A DNA stretch of 64,000 nt from a bacterium. Lineage in GTDB: Bacteria > Eisenbacteria > RBG-16-71-46 > CAIMUX01. Positions 62,885 to 64,000 of this stretch are shown one piece after another. The stretch spans positions 1-64,000 of the forward strand of contig JAUIHP010000009.1 of the NCBI GenBank assembly GCA_030431975.1, read 5' to 3'. The notes under the pieces are model-generated. The model did no database searches, had not been told where the DNA came from, and worked only from the letters and a program-made list of their open reading frames with translations. Numbering within the stretch: the stretch's first letter is position 1; each line of letters begins with the position of its first letter. A program made the translations under genes and the position numbers.

Positions 62885-64000
62885 TCAAGCGGAGAGTTGA
62901 GAACCGATCTGACCGCGTATCTCCGCAGCCAAATCGACGAACCGAGGATCCGGCCGCAATCCGGTTTCGCGAAGCAACCGTTCCTCATAGTCGCGGAGCA
63001 CCAATCCGGCAGCCAAGGCTCGCTCGGAGGACAGGTACGTCTCGACCAGGGCTGCGACCCCGTCGTCCCAAAGCGGATACGCCGCGATGGTGTTCCTAAG
63101 GAGCGAGATCGCAGCCTCCCGGCGGCTGGTCTTGCGTAGCGCTCCCACGACGGAAAGCGTCAGATGCTCTCGGATCGACTCGATCTGTCGGCGCGTTGCT
63201 TCGGCGAAATCTTCATACGCCGCTTCGGGAAGAAACTCCTTTCGAGCCAGCGCCAACCAATCGACGACTTCCTCCAACCTATCCGCAGGGAACTCACCGA
63301 ACTTCGCCTCGGATCGAGACCACGTGGAGGCCGTCCGCTGGAACTCCCAGAAATCAACCACCGATCCCGGCGGAAGCGACAGGGAGTAACAGCCGTCCTC
63401 GTAGAGAACATAGGAGTGGCTGCGGGGAGTGAAGCAGTCGTCGAGATCTTTTCGAAGGTCGTTGACTGCCGTTTGAAGGCTTCGCCGACCCCGGTCCAGA
63501 TCGGCCTCGGGCCAGGATGCGTCGATCAGACGGTCTTCCGGGACAGGTTGCCCTTCCGCAATCAACAGGATCTGCAGGATCCGCTTCGAGGCCGACCTCC
63601 GAAAATCGATCCCGCCGGAAGGCCCCTGCACTCCGAAACGCCCAAAGGTCTCGATGCGAAGCTTGGGTAACGGTGCGGTGCGACTCCACTGCGTATATCG
63701 TTCGGTCGCCGCTTCAGGGACGCGGTCCCACCCGTGGGTTCCGACTAGCCCCCGAACACCCAGGGCGATCGCTTCGTCAACCCAACGTTCCAGGGCAACG
63801 TCGTCCAGATTCTCGGATGACATTGGCGCTTCGCGGAAAGCGGTTTCAAGTGGGATGGCCTCTTCCCCCGTCACCAACCGTCGCACGGTTTCGAGACGCA
63901 AACCCAAAAGCACGGCGCGAACGAACGTGAACGCCGTCAAAGCCTGCCAACTGCCCGGGTAACTTCTCCAACCCAACTCGTCGAGAATCCCCAGCGCCTC
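62885..64000 (-). CDS. BTAD-domain transcriptional regulator (C-terminal part, cut by window edge)
   Basis: The reading frame runs off the window at 64000 without a convincing start; the visible 371 codons are the C-terminal part. A winged-helix domain (beginning PKLRIETFGRFGVQGPSGGI, then SASKRILQILLIAEG and DRGRRSLQTAVNDLRKDL) is followed by a bacterial transcriptional activation domain of TPR-like helices (VVDFWEFQR ... LRDYEERLLRETGLRPDPRF). This is the AfsR/SARP or DnrI-like arrangement placed at the end of a longer signal-sensing protein. It is transcribed towards the GDSL gene and may regulate the operon downstream. Confidence 0.75.
   Translation of the reverse strand, partial: EALGILDELGWRSYPGSWQALTAFTFVRAVLLGLRLETVRRLVTGEEAIPLETAFREAPMSSENLDDVALERWVDEAIALGVRGLVGTHGWDRVPEAATERYTQWSRTAPLPKLRIETFGRFGVQGPSGGIDFRRSASKRILQILLIAEGQPVPEDRLIDASWPEADLDRGRRSLQTAVNDLRKDLDDCFTPRSHSYVLYEDGCYSLSLPPGSVVDFWEFQRTASTWSRSEAKFGEFPADRLEEVVDWLALARKEFLPEAAYEDFAEATRRQIESIREHLTLSVVGALRKTSRREAAISLLRNTIAAYPLWDDGVAALVETYLSSERALAAGLVLRDYEERLLRETGLRPDPRFVDLAAEIRGQIGSQLSA

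Overview
The window is GC-rich (about 60% by eye), densely coded bacterial chromosome. I see no insertion sequence, phage gene, CRISPR array, rRNA or tRNA. Outer-membrane-type proteins, a lipoprotein, periplasmic proteases and three very different secreted proteins that end in the same FlgD/T9SS-like C-terminal module point to a didermal bacterium. That export style, with Cys-rich GACC modules, beta-helices and FN3/ASH giants, is typical of FCB-group candidate phyla such as Eisenbacteria or Krumholzibacteriota. The placement is inference; no phylogenetic marker was compared.

Layout. 1-6.5 kb: an HNH nuclease-like protein, a DUF5916 outer-membrane protein, an MBL-fold hydrolase and an HtrA-type protease. 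6.6-12.2 kb: one 1867-residue secreted protein made of four beta-helix units alternating with blocks of GACC modules. 12.4-19 kb: an M28 peptidase whose promoter mirrors that of the beta-helix gene, a two-gene unit of an ATP-grasp enzyme and a DUF455 ferritin-like protein, trpS, and an SDR oxidoreductase. 19-26.8 kb: a 1576-residue FN3/ASH lipoprotein and an S9 dipeptidyl-peptidase-like enzyme. 26.9-31.5 kb: an acetolactate-synthase-like enzyme with an aldehyde dehydrogenase, a methyltransferase, and a periplasmic redoxin with an in-frame UGA in its active site, read here as a selenoprotein. 31.8-39.2 kb: a PAS-rich hybrid histidine kinase and two secreted proteins with the sorting module.

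39.4-49.4 kb is a compact operon for respiratory complex I in the order nuoA-B-C-D-H-I-J-K-L-M-N. The NADH-oxidising module nuoE-F-G is absent, so this is the 11-subunit form unless those genes lie elsewhere. It is followed by a GluR0-type potassium-selective glutamate-receptor-like channel and an ion-homeostasis group: CNNM protein, MscS-like protein, a soluble MgtE N/CBS protein and full MgtE.

55-64 kb is a run of minus-strand genes. Its core is a translationally coupled trio: a retropepsin-like COG4067 protease, a RimK amidoligase carrying a C-terminal RCK_C domain, and an aspartoacylase/M14-like hydrolase. A gamma-glutamyltransferase lies directly upstream. Together they look like a system that adds and removes amino-acid (probably glutamate) tags. 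A thioredoxin-reductase-like flavoprotein, a PepSY-TM protein, a DUF4920 protein, a GDSL hydrolase and a truncated BTAD regulator flank it.

The strongest leads are the UGA-containing redoxin with a hairpin at the expected SECIS distance, the RimK-centred trio with GGT, the DUF455/ATP-grasp pair, and the EFG-less complex I next to a prokaryotic glutamate-receptor channel. Short tandem duplications of 9-15 bp recur in both coding and intergenic DNA.
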